A DNA stretch of 6,159 nucleotides from Candidatus Thorarchaeota archaeon (lineage in GTDB: Archaea; Asgardarchaeota; Thorarchaeia; Thorarchaeales; Thorarchaeaceae). The notes below the pieces were generated by a model that saw only the letters and a program-made list of their open reading frames with translations, made no database searches and was not told the DNA's origin. Location of the stretch: contig JAEOST010000602.1 in assembly GCA_016840245.1 (NCBI GenBank), positions 1 to 6,159 on the forward strand, given 5' to 3'. The first letter of the stretch is position 1. The number at the start of each line of letters is the position of its first letter. Of this stretch, positions 4,209 through 6,159 are shown in pieces. A program made the translations under genes and the position numbers.

Positions 4209-6158
4209 TTATACCTTATCCAATATTCTTTCTAATTGATTATCAAACTCATCCAAGTTGCGAATGTTATACTCTGCAAGATGACCTTCATAGACAGTAT
4301 AGGTAAGACCAGTATCAATCTCATCTCTATCATCTTCAGTTCCAACTAGGTAAGTTATCTTCTCAATCTCTTTTCCAAAAACCTCTTCCTCTAGAATCAA
4401 TACGATTTTGTCATCGGATTGAGTCAAGAGTACTTTACAAGAAGGACTTTCTTCACCAAATCCATATTCCTGAAGCTTACTTCTAATAGTTTCCTCATTT
4501 TCCTTTAGATTGTGTATCTTTTCTATTGGAATATGGAATGTAATCATCTCAAGTACACGAGAAATTTCTTCATTGAGATTGTTCCGGAAATCTAACCTAT
4601 CTGTAGTAGAGTACTGACTATGAGAAAGTCCTGTAAGAGTAGAGCATGCTGACCACTCTATGTAGTTGTCATGTAATGTGACACTAACTTGCCACTTTTC
4701 GTCATGTATTTTCAGATAAGAACCAGATGGTACCTGTGGAAGGTTAATACCTTGATTTTTGAGTAGACGGCGTATCCAAGTGTCTTCTTGATAGTATAAG
4801 CACTCTGAGGATCCCGGTTGTGGGTCAAAAGAGAATTTCAGTCCATAGAGATTGTTTGTCCAGATGCGACCCGGTGCAAGAAGTCGGTACAAAGTCTTAC
4901 CAGTCTTTACTCCTTGGAACTTCTCAACAATATCAGGAGGAACCACACTGTTCACTTCTATTCGCCAGCATGCACTATGTTCTTTCTTGTCTGCATGTAG
5001 AGGGCATAATACATCATCATGGGTAACAATAACCTCAATTGTTTCAATAGGATTGAGGAACTCGCTTATGTATGTGGGGATAGACTCCACTTCCACATCT
5101 GGTGAGCTGGTTTCTACTAATACTCTTAGCATCTCAAAATCTTCATACTCGATATCATTGAAAACATTCCATCGAATGTAAGTCCCAGAATCAGTACGTA
5201 GAGGTCTGCCTTCACGTAATGGCCATCTCAATAGCTCGATAAGATCTGGAAGGATTTCAATCTCTATCTCCTGCAGTATCTTCCCTTCAGACGTGAACAA
5301 AACTCTACATGTACTCTCCAATGATTCGAGCCTGACTTTGGTACTCGAAGCAGTCTTCCATCTTTGAAGTTCCTTCTTGAAGACTTGTTTTGACTTCTGA
5401 AGGACAGAATCAGGAAGACTACCAGTAGGTCTAGGCGGTTCTGAAATCACTTCTTGTTTCTCTAAGAATGCAAGAAGTCTTCCTATTGATCCGGTGTTAT
5501 TTTTGACGAATTCATATTGACCCATAAAATCAGTAACACCATACTCCGAATCAATCTCCCATGCGTTTAGAGAGTCATAAACTCCGGTAAAGACAAAGAC
5601 TCTTGGATACATGTCGAGAATCTCATCAATACTGTCTACGAGTTCGATTCCCATATCCTGCTCTGACCAGAATATCTCTTGATTGTATACAGTTTTCTTC
5701 TTGAAACAGCCTATCAGAATACGTGATGGATCCTCACTGTCTTCAAGTGAAATCCACTGGTGTGTGTGATTATCTTGAGTATAGATCACCCCATAGACCA
5801 ATTGCGATACGCTCACCTTTTCAGATTCAATCTCTACTTGAAACACTCTTGTCTGAGTCTTGACCTTGTTTGGCCCTCGGTACAGTCTACGAGAGTTTAT
5901 CCCAATACCAGATGATGGAACGAATCCCTTACCAGTTCCACCTTCGGATGGTCTGAAGCGAAATCTCTCCAATATTGTAGGTTCAACTTCAGTCAGTTTA
6001 CCCAGTTTCGTATCTGCTACTTCAAAGTCAACAGAATCTGTTTCAAACTCACCAAGTACTGAATGATATTGTTTCTTCAGATTTTGATTACCATCAAGCA
6101 AGGTATCTGACCATAACTTCACAAGCCACGGCACAAGAGTAAGGGACAGAATCTTCAT
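4209..6158 (-). CDS. Large protein of unknown family, 5' end at window edge
   Basis: A 649-codon reading frame ending with TAA at 4209-4211, nine bases after the tRNA fragment and convergent with it. The first codon visible is an ATG one base from the window end, so the true start may lie outside. I recognise no family. It looks soluble: no signal peptide or strong membrane segment, high in E, D and K, with alternating short strands and helices. Possible features are a C-x2-H-x5-H-x2-C cluster (C385, H388, H394, C397) that could bind zinc, and a repeated pattern near residues 283-349 and 573-648. Each copy starts SxC(R/K)VL(F/L)T...KI, followed by acidic strands, a D(S/T)G.TY turn and a final helix. 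Sampled lines are about 33-43% GC against 43-55% in FAU-1, hinting at a different origin, though not a full count. A mobile-element or defence role is possible but unproven. Confidence 0.7.
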   Translation of the reverse strand: MKILSLTLVPWLVKLWSDTLLDGNQNLKKQYHSVLGEFETDSVDFEVADTKLGKLTEVEPTILERFRFRPSEGGTGKGFVPSSGIGINSRRLYRGPNKVKTQTRVFQVEIESEKVSVSQLVYGVIYTQDNHTHQWISLEDSEDPSRILIGCFKKKTVYNQEIFWSEQDMGIELVDSIDEILDMYPRVFVFTGVYDSLNAWEIDSEYGVTDFMGQYEFVKNNTGSIGRLLAFLEKQEVISEPPRPTGSLPDSVLQKSKQVFKKELQRWKTASSTKVRLESLESTCRVLFTSEGKILQEIEIEILPDLIELLRWPLREGRPLRTDSGTYIRWNVFNDIEYEDFEMLRVLVETSSPDVEVESIPTYISEFLNPIETIEVIVTHDDVLCPLHADKKEHSACWRIEVNSVVPPDIVEKFQGVKTGKTLYRLLAPGRIWTNNLYGLKFSFDPQPGSSECLYYQEDTWIRRLLKNQGINLPQVPSGSYLKIHDEKWQVSVTLHDNYIEWSACSTLTGLSHSQYSTTDRLDFRNNLNEEISRVLEMITFHIPIEKIHNLKENEETIRSKLQEYGFGEESPSCKVLLTQSDDKIVLILEEEVFGKEIEKITYLVGTEDDRDEIDTGLTYTVYEGHLAEYNIRNLDEFDNQLERILDKV

Positions 6159-6159
6159 C

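Noticed and set aside
1..6159. CRISPR array, insertion sequence or integrase
   Set aside because: No regularly spaced direct repeats, no transposase or tyrosine-recombinase motif in any frame.

Overview
The window looks archaeal. Five of its genes belong to families that are archaeal or shared by archaea and eukaryotes: a KEOPS subunit Pcc1, a FAU-1-type ribonuclease/RNA-binding protein, a UPF0147 protein, a UPF0148 (Sjogren/scleroderma autoantigen 1-like) zinc-ribbon protein and ribosomal protein eS1 (S3Ae). Initiation signals also fit an archaeon: AGGAG/GAGGTGA Shine-Dalgarno sites before some genes, and TATA-like boxes about 25-30 bases before others, including one probable leaderless mRNA. 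Moderate GC and the style of these proteins would suit an Asgard (for example Thorarchaeia-like) genome, but that is an impression and not proven by the sequence.

Layout. Bases 1-343 (+): the tail of an unidentified gene whose stop overlaps the GTG start of pcc1. Bases 369-2169 (-): UPF0147 followed by FAU-1, 70 bases apart, probably one transcription unit, convergent with pcc1. Bases 2334-2699 (+): UPF0148, divergent from UPF0147. Bases 2746-3399 (-): eS1, convergent with UPF0148, with an apparently structured leader of about 80 nt (two strong inverted repeats) under a TATA-like box near 3508. Bases 3649-3840 (+): a 63-residue protein with two membrane segments. Bases 3841-3953: no convincing gene but two long inverted repeats, the first flanked by T runs. 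Bases 3975-4106 (+): a 43-residue stand-alone zinc ribbon. Bases 4161-4200 (+): the 5' half of a tRNA-Leu(UAG) gene with its own promoter, stopping exactly after nucleotide 37. Bases 4209-6158 (-): a 649-codon gene of unknown family running to the window edge.

How the parts fit. The left 3.4 kb is a translation and RNA-processing neighbourhood: tRNA t6A modification (Pcc1), rRNA processing (FAU-1), the small ribosomal subunit (eS1), and two small conserved archaeal proteins that often sit among such genes. The right 2 kb is different: a conserved tRNA gene is broken at the canonical archaeal intron/split site and is followed within 9 bases by the end of a large orphan gene on the other strand. 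This junction is the most unusual feature. It may be a split (trans-spliced) tRNA half, a tRNA interrupted by an integrated element, or a tRNA with an exceptionally long insertion.
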